A stretch of DNA of 64,000 nucleotides from the NCBI GenBank assembly GCA_022578965.1, contig MU400546.1, forward strand, positions 124,001 to 188,000, in the 5' to 3' direction. The stretch comes from Xylaria sp. FL1777 (taxonomy: Eukaryota; Ascomycota; Sordariomycetes; Xylariales; Xylariaceae). Each line of letters starts with the position of its first letter. Positions within the stretch are counted from its first letter, which is position 1. Position numbers and translations under genes: made by a program. The notes beneath the pieces were generated by a model. The model was not told where the DNA came from. It was given only the letters and a program-made list of their open reading frames with translations, and did no database searches. Below, piece after piece: positions 24,101 through 36,121 of the stretch.

Positions 24101-24437
24101 CAACACTAGGCAATTTCTCACACGCACCCCAGCGACACAGAGCAACTTCGCTCCAAATCCAACCGCTATTGTACTAGCTCCTGCTCTCTCCTTATCTTTC
24201 CCCCCCTGAAATTTGTATATCCCACAGGAGCTGTGGCGATTCAAGCACTTTGAAACAAGGTGCTTGTCGACAGCCCATCGCTATGCCTTGAAACGATGTT
24301 TTTGCGCTGTATTTCGTGATGTACCTACTAGACAATGTGGAAGGTTTTGCACGGGTCAGAGGATGATATATGTTCCTGGATGATAGAAACATGAAATAAT
24401 CGCGACCAACTGTTAATGAGCGACTTCCCCCCCGAAT
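21131..24437. other. Long intergenic between convergent genes
   Basis: About 3.3 kb downstream of both flanking genes (large regulator on plus, YME1 on minus), so it holds two 3' ends and no expected promoter. The reading frames in it are short and featureless. I found no tRNA box pair, repeat array or transposon remnant. An unannotated non-coding RNA cannot be excluded. Confidence 0.5.
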
Positions 24438-27021
24438 TTATTTCTGAGAGGGCGCAACGGCGGGTGGAGCAGGTGGCGGTGTCGAAGGTGGTTCAGGACC
24501 GGGAATTGGCTGCACGCTATCACCTGGTGAAGGAGCTTTGGCCGAAGCCGGAATTGTCATGGGCCCTTTGGGAACGATCATCCGATTTGGTAGCGGTTGA
24601 CCCCGTATGACCTTCTCGACTTCCTCCTTGCTCAAAGTCTCGTAATCGACTAGGGCTTTGGCTAATAGGTCGAGCTCTTTACGATGCTCCGTCAATAGCT
24701 TTCGGGCACGCTCATAGGCTTCGTTTACGGTTCGTTGGACCTCAGTTTCCACCAGAGCTTTTGTTTCGCTGCTGAGAGTCTCGTACCGACTACCATACTC
24801 CATATTACCCAGTTTTGAGGACATGCCAAGGGAGGCAACCATACTAAACGCAACCCGTGTAGCAGCCTGAAGATCCTAAATGAGACAGTTAGCGTCGTGT
24901 ATGAATCAGTGGAGGCAGTGAAGGACTTACCGATGAAGCACCACTCGTGACCTGGTTCGGGCCATACACAATCTCTTCCGCTAGTTTGCCTCCCAGCGCG
25001 ACATCAATTAGAGCAAGGTAGTTGTCCACAGTATAAGAATACTTGTCCATCTCGGGTAGGGAAGCGGTATGACCTAGCGTTGGACCGCGGGCCAGGATGG
25101 TTACCTTATACAGCGTGTTGCTAGATCCCTTCGTAAAGAGATTGACGAGAGCGTGACCCGCCTCATGATAGGCCGTCATTTCCTTCTCCTTGGCGCTAAT
25201 CACCATACTTTTCCTCTCAGCACCCAGGATAACCTTATCTTTGGCCCAATCGAAGTCCATCTTTCCCACAGACTTAGCCTTGTTTTTGCTAGCATGAACA
25301 GCGGCTTGGTTGACAATATTCTCGAGCTCAGCACCGGATAGACCAGAGGTAGTTTGAGCAATGGCTTTCAAATCGACATCCTTTTCTGCCTTGATCTTTT
25401 TCGCATGATGCTGAAGTATAGCCAGACGACCACGGACATCGGGGAGGTCAACCGTAACATGTCGATCAAATCGGCCGGGGCGTGTGAGAGCCTTGTCCAG
25501 GAGTTCGGGGAAGTTCGTAGCACCGATGATAATTACGTTGGCACTCTGATCGAAACCATCAAGTTCGGTGAGTAGCTGATTCAACGTCTGTTTGACGTAG
25601 GCTGCATCACGTGCATTGCGACGACCTCCAATAGCGTCAAGTTCGTCAATAAAGACAATAGCAGGTGACTTAGACTTGGCAGCAGCGAAGAGCTCGCGAA
25701 CGCGCTTGGCACCAACACCAACGTAGACTTCATCAAACTCACTACCTGACATGTAGAAGAATGGGACACCGGCCTCACCAGCTACAGCTCTTGCAAGAAG
25801 TGTTTTACCTGTACCCGGAGGACCAACTAAAAGAATACCCTTTGGGAGTTTGCCTCCAAGCTGTGAGAACCTTTCAGGGTTGCGCAAAAAATCGACCATG
25901 TCTTGTAGTTCTTCCTTAGCCTCATCGGCACCGTGGACATCTGAGAATCGAGCCTTCTGCTGTTCAGCTTTAACCTCGCTATCCACTTTGCTACCGGGTC
26001 GCTTGAAGACACTGAGCGTCTCGATGATCATGGTAATGATGACTAGGCTGAGATAGGTAACGAGACAAAACCAGAGAAGAAACTTAACCCATCGGAAGAC
26101 ATTGCTACCAACTGTCTCATCCACGACAACATGAAGTGGACCATCCTTGGTGCCGGAAGCCTGAGCACCCTGGTTATTGGCAACTGCGAGAGTAGCTCCG
26201 CGAGAACGAGCGGCTAGGGCCTGAGTAACAGCCTGGACTTGGGTGGGGGTGAGATTACCAGGGAGGTTCCGAACGGTCTCGCCGATATCTTCGCCGTGAC
26301 CTGGCTGGCCAGCCGTGGGCGCCAACATGCTAAGGGCCTTGTGATAGGCGTCTGTAGCGGCGGGATTGCTCGCAAAGCGACCAGACTGGTATCTCTCGAT
26401 GATGATGGCAGGCATGTTTGCTTTCAGAAGAGCCTGGTAGAAGGCATTCTGGGCAGTGGCGCTTGTGGGGTTCCTGTTTGCGGACTCTTCCATATGGGCG
26501 AGGAGGTTTCTCGATAACCCACCAGACTGGAAACACCGCCGCTGGAATGGGAACATGCCAACAAACTGGCTCGGGACTCGATGGAAGGCAGCAGTTGAGG
26601 TAGACAGGGACCGGAAGAGCAGGCGATGAGGGTACAGGCTATGGACGACGGGGTTCGCCGCCAGCAACGCAGCACGCTGCATGGTGGATATAGAGGAGCG
26701 TATGTCGAAGGAAGCTGGGATGGCCCGTCGTGAAGGAAGAACGGGGGAGAGAGCGGCGATGTGGCGAGGATCCCGTAAAAACTCGGGTAGTTCAAGTGTC
26801 GGCGCGCCGGAAGCAGTCAAGGACTGGGCGGGTTGTGGTGCTGGCGCCTGGAGCGCTTTGGCCTGTGCGTGGTGGGAAGACGACTGGGACTGGGAGGCCG
26901 GACGGCGCGGGCTGCTGGAGGACAACACCTGGAAGGGGGTGGTGAAGGTGTTGGTGAGAGAAGGCCATAGCTCCGAAGCCGTGGCGACGACGCTCGTGAA
27001 AGCGGGTGCTTGCAGTGCCAT
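24438..27021 (-). CDS. YME1: Mitochondrial i-AAA protease YME1
   Basis: Two exons on the minus strand (27021-24931 and 24875-24438) give 842 residues. The N-terminus is rich in Ser, Ala, Pro and Arg with few acids, as in a mitochondrial presequence. One membrane segment is at about 307-335 ([20 protein letters not shown]). The AAA module follows, with Walker A GPPGTGKT near 397, Walker [10 protein letters not shown], the second region of homology RPGRFDRHV, and then the M41 zinc site HEAGH near 616. This is the FtsH-family protease with a single transmembrane span, anchored in the inner membrane with its active site facing the intermembrane space. It degrades unassembled and damaged inner-membrane and intermembrane-space proteins. 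One span and the [14 protein letters not shown] context separate it from the two-span m-AAA enzymes. The C-terminal tail is Pro-rich. All catalytic motifs are intact. Confidence 0.96.
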
Positions 27022-28057
27022 GACAAGTGCCGTCGCGGTGCGGTGGCTGCTGGTCGCTTGTCTCTAAATAGGCTCGACCATGGACGGCCAGCCAGGGGCC
27101 GGCTGGTTGGTGATGTGAGGCGGGCCTGATGAGGCTAGTACGTCGATGGGTGAGCACGGCGGAGCGATGGACGATGATGTCGGGAATGCAATGACACCTA
27201 GGCCCAGGCACAGAGTGTTAGGTGGGTCGCAGGATTAGAGGCTGTAGCCATAAATGTACCGATCAAATGAAAAAAAGGCGACCAAGTGAAAGGCGGGCTA
27301 AGATGATGGAACTGTGCGCCGGGAGAAGAGATTTGGTGGCAGCCGCATTCTCCCACGCCTGAGACAGAGTAATGGATGATGCGAAGGTGAAGTTCTCTCG
27401 TGGCTTATCGAAGGTCACCGAAACCGAATAGTACTAGCCACGGGTAAGTACCACTGACTGCCAGTGTAGGTAGTTGCAGGTAGTGTAGGTACATGCACTG
27501 CCTGCTGTATCTATCAGGTAATCAGTACCTAGGTACGCAGCAGGGTAAGTACCTACATGTAGGTAGTGTCTCTTTCCCACCTAAACTACACAGAGTAAGG
27601 CCAACGGCAGCCCGGCAATCGGTGACAAGAAAAAAAAACCCCGATCGCCCCAGATTCTCTTTATCTTTCCTTTCCTTCAGGTAACTGAAGTATCTACCTT
27701 AGGTAGTTAACTTAAGTAAGTGAGATCGTCAATAACATTGTTCCAGCAGCTCCAGGTTTATATATACGGAATATTTTTTGTTCTTTTGTTCATATCTAAT
27801 ACCAGCCTCTCAAAGAGGCTTAATTGAGTAGATAAATATTGGCTAGAAAACCAAGCGCATAAATATCATCGACGTTGTGAATCTTCCATGTGTAACGAGC
27901 ATGAAATACTAACCCAACTGGGCGGCAAGCAGTCATGGACTTGCTAGCTCAGAGCATCTTCACATAATCCAGCCCCTCTCTCTATGTCTCTATATCTATG
28001 GCCATACTGTTTCTCTGGTCTTACGGCATCGCAAGAGAGTGCCGGGCTAGTCCCTTT
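27022..28057. other. Intergenic, YME1 promoter side
   Basis: About 1 kb between the YME1 start and the 3' end of the PHO81-like gene. It includes a TACCTA/TAGGTA cluster at about 27440-27725 and AT-rich sequence at 27.74-27.85 kb. No gene recognised. Confidence 0.55.
27440..27725. repeat. TACCTA/TAGGTA motif cluster C
   Basis: Several TAGGTA/TACCTA copies, including ACCTAGGTAC and TACATGTAGGTAG, about 420-700 nt upstream of the YME1 start codon. Confidence 0.65.
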
Positions 28058-31000
28058 CTAACTTTCTTTCGTCAACTCTTGGCGAATCGCTAGGACGCTG
28101 TCGACGATCACCGCATCTATGCCCTCGTTTACTTGGATCTAAAGACTTTGTCAGCATTGTGCATGTATAACTACTAATAGGAACAGAGAAACCCCAGGAG
28201 GCAGCCTACCTGCACTTGTTCCGGGTCGTTGTTCTGCACTCCGTAGCTAACGCAGACGAGGCCCGATTGCTTTACCACCTTGATAAGCCGCGGGCATGTG
28301 ACAAACGGTGTTGCGTTGCTCACGATACCAAGCAACTTCCACCGACTCGCGAACCGGATGGCCTCCTGGAGACTACTTGCGCGTATGTCGCTGACCGGCT
28401 CGACGCCCGCGTCCGTCAAGAACATGATGGGTATGCTCGGCTGCTTGAAGCTGAGGCACAGGCAGATGTCCGGGTTGAAGCTGCTAAAGATGATGTGCCG
28501 GTTCTGCGCCATCTCGTACACTTTGGCAAGCACCGTATCACAGAATGAGTTGAGTTCGATCGCGTACGTGTCCATGTAGTGCTGCTCGCTCTCGAGAAGC
28601 ATGGGGTACTTCATCTCTATATTAAACCCCACGTTCTCCGGGATTTTCTTGAAAAGTTCCTCGAGCGTCGCGAACGGTGCCTGCACGAAATTTCCCCGCG
28701 TGTTCGCCTTGTATCCCGTCTTTTTATAATTCAATGTGTATTTCATCCGTTCCTCAAGGGATACATCTTTGTTGCTGTTCGAGAAATCGACGGAGAGAGA
28801 CCGTTGCTTGAGTCCACCATCCCCATTGCGAATTCTGTCGGCACTGGGACGTCGACCCTCAGCCGAACCTTTCCGCGATCTGCCATTTGTTCCATCGTTG
28901 ATGTGAAGAAATTGCTCAAGAGTGAGCGTGTGTACCGGCGCATCAATCCCTGTCTCACTCACTAGAAAGTCGTGATATATTACGGGAACATGATCCTTGG
29001 TCAGCTGAACATCGAACTCCACATATTGTGCTCCCAAATTTGCAGCAGCGATGAAAGACGAGACTGTGTTCTCCCCAAGCTGGAGCGACTTGTTGGCCAA
29101 GAAATTCTTGCCAAGCCCACGGTGGCCAATTAACATGGTCGAGGCGAGCTTCTTCCAGTACGTTTGTTGCGAGTTGATCTCCATATTGGGATGGGTGAAG
29201 GGTGTAATAACAAGGAAGTTGAAATTGACCGCTCCAATAACTTCAAGGTTGGAGCCCATAATGGGCACACAGATATCACCCTGTAGGTTCATTCGACTCG
29301 TACCGAGATTGGGGCGGATGGATGACAATAGAGCTACGGCCCGACCTATCTTATGCTTCTCATTGCCAGAATACGTCGGGATGATGTCGAAGAGCATCTT
29401 GACCTTGGACGCATCCGAGGTATAAAACAGGATTGGCTCGGTCGATATATTGTCGTGTACTGGCAGATCAATCGTCGTCGGCTCACCATGAGCCCCTTGC
29501 GCCGAAATCACTACAGAAAGAGCTGTATCTAGTTGGTTAGTATGCGCTTCAGCCAATGGAACACGATCTAGCTTCACAGGCTCGATATCTTTCCGCATAT
29601 CCATCGAGCCCAAGCTCACCATAACCAAGCACTCATCCTTGAGATACCGATGACCGAAAGATTTGACGGGATCGGCGATTCTGGCACTCCCGTTTGACTT
29701 TCTGTCTTCAAGTGATGAAATCTCTGGTGGGGGTGAGGAGCCAGCGGACGGCACCTCACCATTCCCTACGGCGTCAGTATTTGGAGGGATAAGAGGAAAG
29801 GTAGCAAGAGGGGCAAGAAGTTCGGTAACGCCCAAATGGCCGCGCAAAGCAGCGTGCTCTTTTGCAGTCCAGCCAAACGAGTCAGGCCTTGAAACATTGA
29901 TTCCAGCGTTGACGAGGAGTTCAGCCACAGAGAGATGACCGTCGACGGCTGAGATGTGAAGAGCATTCCATGCAAAAGATTTCTCAGTCAACTCCAGGTT
30001 TGCCTTTTGTTCTGACGACCCTTCGATTAGGATCCGAGCGCATTCGGTGTGACCGAAACGAGCAGCAATATGGAGTGCTGTTTCACCAGTTGCGTCCTGC
30101 CAATTAATATCTACACCAGCCTCCACAAGCATCTTAACGATGCCCACAAAATCTGCGCGAGTGGCCATAGCCAGTACAGCACTTGACTGCGATACTGGCT
30201 TTCTGTGAATATGATCTGATCCCTTCCAGTTTTCGCCCTTCAGGAGGCATTTTGTAGTAAGGGGGTGACCACCGATAACTGCGAGATGCAAAGGCGCATT
30301 CCCTTCCTTATCCTGCCATTCGGACGCATCGATACCGTTCGTGACATTAAACTGGCCCCATTCTTGCATCTTTGACATTATAATCTCGCACAATACGACA
30401 AACCCGTACTGCGCCGCGTAGTGGAGAGGGATACGACCTTGTGAATCCCTGCTGGATAACGCGGACCGCTGGCTCGGCTGCAGGGATTCGAGAATGTAAC
30501 AAAGAAGCTGAACGCTCTCGTCGTCCTTGCTTAATAGGGACAGCGTCGCTGGATCACCGCTCGTGGAACTGGTTTTCTCATTGGGAGCTTGAGCTGGCGT
30601 AACGTAATGACTATTATAGGAAGAATGCACAGGTAGGCCCGTGGCGTTTGGCTCCAAATCGCCAGCTACGGAGGATGATTTAGTGCGCCCAATATGTATC
30701 ACCAAACGGTGAATACAGTTGCGCTCGTTGAAGTCATTGAGTTCGTAGAGAGATTCGAGGTGGGGGAGAATATAAGCGATACAAGCCTTCGAGCGGGATG
30801 AGATGGAGCGTTGAAACAGGTTAAGCAACATGACCTGTGAGGCTTCTGTGGAAGCTGTAAAGTGGTGCTCCGATAGACTCGTCTGTAGCGTTTCCACGTC
30901 GTCTTGCCGAATCGCAGTGTCGAGGATATCGAGCACGGCTTGTGGGACGCTGGGCAAAGCCTTGGATGTCACTCTTCCCAGTGATCGCACTGACCTTGAA

Positions 31001-31699
31001 GATCTATCAGACCTTGCGTCATCGAAATTTTGAGCATCTCCAAGAATAGAGAGCCACTTGTTTATCTCATTAATCAGCCGCACGACAGTAGTGTCTTTTG
31101 CGAAAGGCTTAGGGTCAACCATAGTGGTAATGTATTGATCCTGGGTCTTCGTTGTTGCTTGGGGTACCTTCTTGTCCAGCTTCTTGGTGATCTTGACAAA
31201 TCCTCTCCGGTTAATCTCACCGAACCACTGTAGGTTTCTGAGTTGGTTGCGCAATTCGAGTAGCGCGTTCATCAGCTCTTCGGACTCCTGATCATCGAGT
31301 TCGGCCACCACGTCTAGACCCCGGCCATATCGATCCTGCAAAAGCTTGAGGCGGCGATGTGCCTCGGCAAACTTTTTGTTATAAAAGGAGTCGACATCTT
31401 CCAGGTTACGGTCCAGAGCAAAGAGGAACTCTGTGGTTTGTGGTCAGGGGACACGCCAGGATCTATCAGACCCTCGTTGTAAGGGGGTGGCACACCTGCT
31501 ATATCAACATCCTTTCCAACCTCAGCCGTCTTCGCCGCAGCCTTTATCAGTTTTTTCAGGCCTTTATAATTAATATAGGCCGAAGCCCATTCTGGGACTT
31601 GGTTTCGGGGGAGACTGCGATATCACATTAGCGTCACAGGAACACGGGATTGAAAGATCTGTGGTTCGGGGGCTTAAGTTACCTTCTACCAAATTTCAT
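28058..31699 (-). CDS. PHO81: PHO81/NUC-2-like SPX-ankyrin-GDPD regulator
   Basis: Four exons on the minus strand (31699-31683, 31614-31496, 31430-28210, 28138-28058) give 1145 residues. The 17-nt first exon encodes MKFGR and splices into SLPRNQVPEWASAYINYKGL, the hallmark start of an SPX domain; ALDRNLEDVDSFYNKKF follows. Ankyrin repeats occupy about 370-580 (GRIPLHYAAQYG, GNAPLHLAVIGGH, GETALHIAARFGH, WNALHISAVDGH). A glycerophosphodiester phosphodiesterase domain covers about 812-1140, with GHRGLGKN, VEFDVQLTKD and VIYHD present, so the usual catalytic residues appear kept. In yeast and Neurospora this protein senses phosphate status and inhibits the Pho85-type cyclin-dependent kinase, releasing the bHLH activator (Pho4/NUC-1). 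Length and order fit that family rather than the GDE1 hydrolase, though GDE1 has the same three domains. A CACGTG site lies about 0.9 kb upstream. Confidence 0.93.
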
Positions 31700-32259
31700 C
31701 TCGTATTGACAATGATCTCAGTGTCTTCTTATCAAAATGGGAAATACCAAGCGTTGAACGAAGGCCTAGTGTCATAGCCTATTCTTGTGCTGGTTAGGTA
31801 AAGATGAGGTGAATTGTACTCAGCGCACCAGCCGTCCAGTTTAAGCAGTGAAGGAGGTCTCCAAGTGGGAAATCCTCTCGCAGAGCCTTTTAATCACCGC
31901 TAAATAGACGATAGCTCTGTCTTGTAATACAAGTCGTCGACTTGTGAATGAGGTCTGGAGAAGTCCGAACTCGAATAGAGGTTAGCTTTGCCTACGGCCG
32001 ATGCAGGTGGGCTTAAAACTAGGGTATGAAAAGCAGTGGATTCTAATGTGGTTCCATCTGTGTAGCCCTGATATTATTTATAATCGGGATGGGGCATTTA
32101 GAGGTCGTCTGTCTACACTGTAGAGTACACAGGTATTTAATGATTTAATAAGAATATGAAGCACCAACTATGTAGCCAAGAGTCTGGTTGAGTCTGCTGT
32201 GAATAAACCTTGATAAGCCCAGGGCAGCGAGATCGATCAACAACCAACCCAGTGTATAT

Positions 32260-32410
32260 ACTACATACCTACCTGGGCACCTAGGTACACACATGTAGAT
32301 AAGTAGGTACGTACCTGCCTGAGTACATCAAGCTACACAGTGTCTACCTATATACCCTAAGTACTTATGTATGTGGAGGAGAGCCTTTTTAAGCTTTGGT
32401 ACCTAAGTAA
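32260..32410. repeat. TACCTA/TAGGTA motif cluster D
   Basis: Repeated TACCTACCTGG, CACCTAGGTAC, GTAGGTACGTACC and similar motifs within 150 nt, in the upstream region of the PHO81-like gene. Confidence 0.65.
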
Positions 32411-32612
32411 CGTCAAGGCTTGACAGCCCAGAGGTAACCGTGCACTGTAACGGTGTTAGCCAACAGAACCCTGCCGTGGCGGACCGTGGATGCAGCTAGA
32501 TCTGCTGATTGGCCAATTGAGGTCATTCAGGGCAGTCAGAGATACCCCGTCTTTCTGATTATCACAAGGAAATGGACTAGCAAACAAACATTCACCTCAC
32601 CGCCCAGTGGAA

Positions 32613-32618
32613 CACGTG
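32613..32618. promoter_or_regulatory. CACGTG (possible Pho4/NUC-1-type site)
   Basis: A palindromic CACGTG lies about 0.91 kb upstream of the PHO81-like start codon. In yeast and Neurospora the phosphate activators Pho4 and NUC-1 bind this core. The hexamer also occurs elsewhere in the window, including inside genes, so a functional role is only a suggestion. Confidence 0.25.
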
Positions 32619-33171
32619 CCGTTTTGACTGCAGATCTAGCAAGTCACGTTCTTTGTTTCCAAGTTCTCGACCAAAAAGTACGCCGCAAAGACCCTGCAAT
32701 GCCGGCACTCCCTTGCAGTAGGTACTCTGTATTTGCGCTTTGCTTATTGTCTCTTCTCGAGGCATTTATTTGGATCCCATTCCTTAAAGGATGCAGTCTA
32801 CAGAGTACTCGAGGGAAGAATTCCATAACACTAGTTCATCTAAACATAATTCATTACGAGATCATGACACTTCAGGATCGCACGCTTTTAAGAATTCTTG
32901 GCAAAGTATGGGATGCGGTTAGATGACGATCTGGTAATGCAATCTGAAATTACTATGCATAGTTGATTGCGTTGACACTATTGTATATATTTACTTATAC
33001 TATGTACATTTCTACCTTGAAGCAAGTAGTTGCCAGCCATATGTACTCTCTTACGGTCAGCCTTATTCCCCAAAGGAGGCATATATTGCAAAATGCTTAT
33101 GAATCTTGGGCCCTGACCCCACAGCGTGTACACGTTATCCCAGAGATGTGTTCTGAAGATATAGATTTTTT

Positions 33172-35655
33172 TCAAGAAATAAGCAGCGGGTCATGTTCTT
33201 CCCATTTATGTACCGTCCCATGGCGTTCTTCAATATCCTCTTCTGTATCCGGAGTGGAGTTGTCTGCCTCAGATGGTATTATATGGATTGGGGAGACTGG
33301 CGAATCCCGTCGTAGTCGTTGTAAAGACACTGGTGCATCGTAACTGTTGGAAAATTCGTTGTACTGGCACTGGGGGGTCGTTTGGAGAACGGTTGGTAGC
33401 TTATACTTCAACTCTACATTAAGGAAACTTGCGAGCCCCTTCGTGCCTACTCTGTTATAATTCCCGTGACCATACATAACGCGGAGCTGTCTATGTTGGG
33501 TGAGATGGGAGAAAATGAGGGCATTGTTGGTCTGTTTAGCAGCTCGATACTGCTGTTTCAGTTCAACATAGGACTGGCTAAATTCTTCTTCGTCTTCTTC
33601 GTAAGGCGTTGGAGAGACCACGTTGCTGCCAAAGAAAGATATTAACGTTGGTATACTTAGCCTCTTCCAATTATCATGTTCCTCCAACGGGCGAATGAGG
33701 GCCTGGTCTGGTATCCGCCGGAATAGCTGAGACGCAACATCCTCTATCGTCAAGGAAATGCCCGACGGGTCTATTTGGTTAAGTGCACGGTGCGTAGCAA
33801 ATCGTCGAGTCTCGAAGACATGGCTGCCAATAAAGTCGGAAGACGAGATAGTGCTTATGTCAATGTTGTATCCAGTCTTGATTCCGATGATGACGGCCTT
33901 GACAGCCGCGGCAAGGTTCTGCATTCTCTCCTCGAGATCACCAAATCTTCTCTCGATAGAGACAAGCATTGCTATCCTGGTATAGGCGATGTTGGATTCT
34001 GCTGGCATTCGTTTCATTGGCTCAGCGGGGCCTCGACTAGAAACTGCTAATTCATGATGCCTCGATGCCGGCTCGGGTGGATTTGACCTAGGCGCCGCCT
34101 CGCGTGCTTCAAGTTGCGCGTCTACACGACAGATTATTGCTTCTAATGATGTTGCTGCAACTGCGTATGTCTTATGAGTTTCGCCAAATATTTCACCAAA
34201 AGGCAGCCAGCAAATGTTAATGATTTGGTGCAGACTTTGCAAGAGTCCCCGGACAATTGCTACTGTGTTGTTTCTAATGAGCCATAATAAATATACCTTG
34301 AAATTTTCGAAATTTTGAGCGATTCCAGCGAGCAATTTCCGCGCGTTGGAGAAGTGGGCTGTGGCAAGACAACCCCTCAAAAGCTCATGCAGCGTGTAAG
34401 CTGGGAGAGACGCACCATTTCGCAGACAAGCCACAAATGTCATGCATGCAATCCCTAGCTCTTCATGATATAGCCAGCCTCTAATGAGATTATCAAAGGT
34501 AGAATCATTTCTTTTTGCTTTTGGAGTTCTGCGTGTCTGAGGTAAGGGTGCATGGCCATCGTAGAAAGTGGCAAGATGAAGGCCATCCTCCCTTACTCCT
34601 CTCATTTTTTGGACAACTTCACGCATCCCTTCCCTCCCGCCACGTCCTCGATAATGACTTAACAGACAGATCAGCGTTTGGTCTGTGGCAGGCCATGTCG
34701 TTCTGTCGAGATAAGAATTAATAACAGCTTGGGCAAGATCAGGGCGTCGCTGCCGGTTGAAGCCGATGATGAGGGTATTATAAGTATGAATGGTTGGTGG
34801 TACACCAGCGGCGAGCAAATTATAACATATCCTCCCCACCATTTCTCGCGACGTCACTGCTTGGTTGAAGATGCGACGTATCGACTTATTCAGAGAAGCA
34901 CGTACACGTGCGCTGTAGCTCTGGTCAGCAGTCGGAAATTGGTAGCTAGGGAACTCGTGCCCGCGTCTAAGGTCTTCGAGCTCCGTTATAATGCGCTCTT
35001 CGGTGTGGTTGCTGGTCTGGTCATCGTTTTGCACTTGCTGACTCGAAGATCTTCGAGTCAGTCGGAGTAACTCGTCAACAAGATCAAGAACGGTTGTGGT
35101 GGTATCTGCCAAGTTATAGTCGGTCAGAGGCTCTCGAAGAGAAACCGCTCGGTTGGACTCTTCTGCAATAACGCCAGACTCGATATTGACCCAATCGATC
35201 TGGCCCTGCACCCATGACTGGCGGGCGATAGGCCGGTACGTAATATTGCAGATAGACTTGAGCTCCTCCAGCAGCGGAAGGACGGACTCGGCCCCCCTCC
35301 AGGGCTTCGAATAAGCCAGCGTCTCCCTGGGAAAAAGTGTGGCCCCGTACGGCGCACCATTCACCCCGTCTACGGCGTCTTGGCGATCACGGGTATTTAA
35401 TTGCTTCAGCGAAGCCTTCGCACGGTCCAGCTCTGCGTCCAGCTCTCGTCGTCTCTCGTTTTTACGGCGGGCGTCGATGAGAGCGGCTGTGCCCAGGATG
35501 GTAGTGTAGCAGGCGGTGAAGACATCAGCGACGGTAACTCTTCGCTTTGAGGCAGCGGTGGCTGAGCGCCGCGTTAAGGCGTTGGCCGAGTGCAGGCAGA
35601 TTCGACAGCGACAGAAGGACTGCGCTTGAGCAGCACGGGGCCATAGGGTCTGCAT
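33172..35655 (-). CDS. Mitochondrial pentatricopeptide-repeat protein
   Basis: Single-exon reading frame of 827 residues. The N-terminus (MQTLWPRAAQAQSF...SANALTRRSATAASKRR) is Arg/Ser/Ala-rich without acids and fits a mitochondrial presequence. A short hydrophobic stretch (VFTACYTTILGTAALI) and a charged helix (NERRRELDAELDRAKASL) follow. The middle holds degenerate PPR-type helices, best seen in CYNLLAAGVPPTIHTYNTL and in the GYNxQRRPDLAQAV-type segment after it, with further helical repeats to about residue 470. The C-terminal third has a coiled-coil-like part (SIERRFGDLEERMQNLAAAV). Such fungal proteins bind organelle RNA for stability, processing or translation; the target is unknown. 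The PPR call rests on one or two clear repeats, so the family is likely and the specific orthologue unknown. Confidence 0.82.
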   Translation of the reverse strand: MQTLWPRAAQAQSFCRCRICLHSANALTRRSATAASKRRVTVADVFTACYTTILGTAALIDARRKNERRRELDAELDRAKASLKQLNTRDRQDAVDGVNGAPYGATLFPRETLAYSKPWRGAESVLPLLEELKSICNITYRPIARQSWVQGQIDWVNIESGVIAEESNRAVSLREPLTDYNLADTTTTVLDLVDELLRLTRRSSSQQVQNDDQTSNHTEERIITELEDLRRGHEFPSYQFPTADQSYSARVRASLNKSIRRIFNQAVTSREMVGRICYNLLAAGVPPTIHTYNTLIIGFNRQRRPDLAQAVINSYLDRTTWPATDQTLICLLSHYRGRGGREGMREVVQKMRGVREDGLHLATFYDGHAPLPQTRRTPKAKRNDSTFDNLIRGWLYHEELGIACMTFVACLRNGASLPAYTLHELLRGCLATAHFSNARKLLAGIAQNFENFKVYLLWLIRNNTVAIVRGLLQSLHQIINICWLPFGEIFGETHKTYAVAATSLEAIICRVDAQLEAREAAPRSNPPEPASRHHELAVSSRGPAEPMKRMPAESNIAYTRIAMLVSIERRFGDLEERMQNLAAAVKAVIIGIKTGYNIDISTISSSDFIGSHVFETRRFATHRALNQIDPSGISLTIEDVASQLFRRIPDQALIRPLEEHDNWKRLSIPTLISFFGSNVVSPTPYEEDEEEFSQSYVELKQQYRAAKQTNNALIFSHLTQHRQLRVMYGHGNYNRVGTKGLASFLNVELKYKLPTVLQTTPQCQYNEFSNSYDAPVSLQRLRRDSPVSPIHIIPSEADNSTPDTEEDIEERHGTVHKWEEHDPLLIS

Positions 35656-36121
35656 AGTTCGAGCATGTCGTGGGGACTATGAGCATGCCCAATTGACTGG
35701 TTGGGGGGACATCTCGGTCAATTGCCCATGGCGAATGGCGAATGGCGAATGGGTGCAAGCTAGGTTGAGTTGTCGTCGGCGTCGGCGGTGGTGTATCGGC
35801 AAGAAGATAAGTTAGGTAAGTACCTAGGTAGTGTGGTATCTAAGCAGGTAGTCCGAGGGGTTGATGTGATGATCCGATGACCCATCCTGTCGGAGGCTTC
35901 CGGCTGGATGTCAGCTCACCGGCAGGTGTCAAGGCTAACTACCTCCTGTACCTACATAGGTACCTCCCTAGGTAGGTACTTTAGGTAAGTGCACATGTTG
36001 TAAAGATACAGCCTGAGATGAGGATCATTTAGGTATCTGAGAGCTGGCCAGCACTTGAAGCGCAACCTCATCTTCATAGCATCCAACAAAATTGACTACG
36101 GAATACTATTTCAAAGTCATA
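35656..36121. other. Divergent promoter region, PPR gene / CZIB gene
   Basis: About 470 nt between two divergent start codons. It contains a three-copy tandem GCGAATG at 35731-35751 close to the PPR start, and TACCTA/TAGGTA motifs at 35810-36000. Confidence 0.55.
35810..36000. repeat. TACCTA/TAGGTA motif cluster E
   Basis: Copies include TAAGTACCTAGGTAG, TACCTACATAGGTACC and CCTAGGTAGGTAC, all within the divergent promoter between the PPR and CZIB genes. Confidence 0.65.

Larger units (their letters stand above)
31700..33171. other. Intergenic, PHO81-like promoter side
   Basis: About 1.5 kb separating the PHO81-like start from the 3' end of the PPR gene. It holds a TACCTA/TAGGTA cluster (32260-32410) and one CACGTG site. 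A 157-codon plus-strand frame at 32453-32926 has no recognisable domain and biased composition, and I do not call it a gene. Confidence 0.5.

Noticed and set aside
32453..32926. 157-codon plus-strand frame upstream of the PHO81-like gene
   Set aside because: No domain, no splice partners, and it covers the presumed promoter.
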